Assembly: GCA_937880175.1 (NCBI GenBank)
Contig: CALFLO010000032.1
Coordinates: 1-7,248 of the forward strand
From: an uncultured Gluconobacter sp.
Lineage (GTDB): Bacteria; Pseudomonadota; Alphaproteobacteria; Acetobacterales; Acetobacteraceae
Length of the DNA stretch: 7,248 nucleotides
Direction: 5' to 3'
The position numbers and the translations under genes are program-made. Positions 6,768-7,248 of the stretch are shown here, in pieces (the first letter of the stretch is position 1; every line of letters starts with the position of its first letter). A model generated the notes under the pieces. The model saw only the letters and a list, made by a program, of their open reading frames with translations. It made no database searches and was not told where the DNA came from.

Positions 6768-7072
6768 GCGAAGTCCTGCCCACGTCCGCAGGCCCCGTCT
6801 GCCGGCACCTGGATCTCAGTACCGGGCATCTTCCGCTCGCAGAGCGCGATGCGTGCGAGCTTTATCTCAGCAGCGGGGGCACAGCAGGCCGAAGTTGCCT
6901 TGGTGGGCCTTATGGCTGGATGATCTATGTGCCCACTGAGGCGGAGGACGTCCCGCAGGATGTGTCTCCCGAACTGGCTGCCCTGATGGTGCGGGCGCGG
7001 GAGCAGAACTGCCATTACATCCACTTCGATCGGGACGGGTCGATCGACGAGACGCTGCCTTTTTACGACTGA
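6764..7072 (+). CDS. DUF5983-like protein, last gene of a coupled trio (102 aa)
   Basis: This 102-residue protein begins MSEVLPTS at an ATG overlapping the previous stop (ATGA), with a strong GGAGG seven bases upstream (6752-6756). The pattern is LDLSTGHLPL near residue 16, a Gly-rich GGPYGWMIYVP block near 47-57, a helix with LAALMVRAREQNC, and a closing IHFDRDGSIDETLPFYD. From memory this resembles the DUF5983 family, small uncharacterised proteins common on plasmids and integrative elements; I could not check that by search. A compact alpha/beta fold is likely, and no catalytic residues are known to me. It is the last gene of the operon, followed by a gap with an inverted repeat at 7088-7117. 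The role is unknown; an accessory function for the mobile element is inferred from context only. Confidence 0.82.
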   Translation: MSEVLPTSAGPVCRHLDLSTGHLPLAERDACELYLSSGGTAGRSCLGGPYGWMIYVPTEAEDVPQDVSPELAALMVRAREQNCHYIHFDRDGSIDETLPFYD

Positions 7073-7087
7073 ACCGCCACCGCCTTG

Positions 7088-7117
7088 CCTGCCCAAGGAA
7101 GAAGAAAAGGGGGCAGG
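7088..7117. repeat. Inverted repeat downstream of the trio
   Basis: CCTGCCC (7088-7094) and GGGCAGG (7111-7117) are perfect seven-base arms around a 16-base purine loop, 15 bases after the last stop codon. The purine tract (7095-7113) corresponds to those at 56-72 and 5751-5767, so this is probably the start of a third leader-like gap. The run AAAA after the arm is on the + strand, so no intrinsic terminator is formed for the operon. Confidence 0.4.
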
Positions 7118-7162
7118 AAAACAAACGGAAAAGAGAGAGGGAGCCGCCACAGGTCGCGGCTT

Positions 7163-7246
7163 GGCGCCCGGGGCCGGGCGGGGGCGCGGGCCCGCCGGCC
7201 GGGGGGGCGCCCCCCCCCCGGGCCCCGCCCCGGGGCCGCCCCCCCG
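7163..7246. other. 84-base G/C-only tail, probable contig-end artefact
   Basis: Every base from 7163 to 7246 is G or C, in long homopolymer runs (seven G at 7201-7207, runs of C near 7210-7219 and 7239-7245). The rest of the window, though GC-rich, has nothing similar. The stretch is at the very end, so degraded read ends or misassembly is more likely than biology. The part up to about 7180 still carries GCCGGGCG, so the true sequence may be a third leader element that became corrupted. Confidence 0.6.
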
Positions 7247-7248
7247 AA

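Noticed and set aside
1..7248. CRISPR array, tRNA, insertion sequence or replication origin
   Set aside because: No regularly spaced repeats, cloverleaf, transposase frame with terminal repeats, or iteron series were found. The only repeats are the leader elements and the short direct repeat.

Overview
The window looks like part of a plasmid or other mobile element of a GC-rich alphaproteobacterium. Recall of similar gene neighbourhoods points to the acetic acid bacteria (Komagataeibacter/Gluconacetobacter type), but nothing in the sequence proves the genus. There is no rRNA, tRNA, transposase, replication or partition gene, so placing it on a plasmid is an inference from the gene families. 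All five supported genes are on the + strand, each with a clear Shine-Dalgarno sequence.

Layout: 1-224 is a non-coding, GC-rich, hairpin-rich leader. 225-488 encodes an 87-residue protein of unknown function. 489-610 is a gap with a strong hairpin just ahead of the next ribosome binding site. 611-5752 is the dominant gene, a 1713-residue protein fusing an N-terminal N6-adenine-type DNA methyltransferase (EPGCGTG, NPPF) to a C-terminal superfamily 2 helicase (GSGKT, DEAQ, QREGRIERQGN). It belongs to the large methylase-helicase family common on plasmids, phages and integrative elements, which includes proteins such as P1 DarB. 5753-5886 is a second structured leader, clearly related to the first. 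5887-7072 is a tight three-gene operon (180, 113 and 102 residues) joined by two ATGA overlaps; the last protein resembles the DUF5983 family and the other two are unrecognised. 7073-7248 is a terminal gap ending in 84 bases of pure G/C that looks like a contig-end artefact.

How it may work together: the small protein and the methylase-helicase probably form one transcription unit, with the three-gene operon as a second. The related leaders in front of both units share a 17-base block with one mismatch, outer stem arms that keep pairing through a compensatory change, and matching leader-to-start distances. This suggests common regulation or processing. A role in protecting or establishing the element (anti-restriction or DNA modification during transfer) is plausible for the large protein but is inference. 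The most unusual signals are the duplicated structured leader and the uncharacterised, translationally coupled trio.
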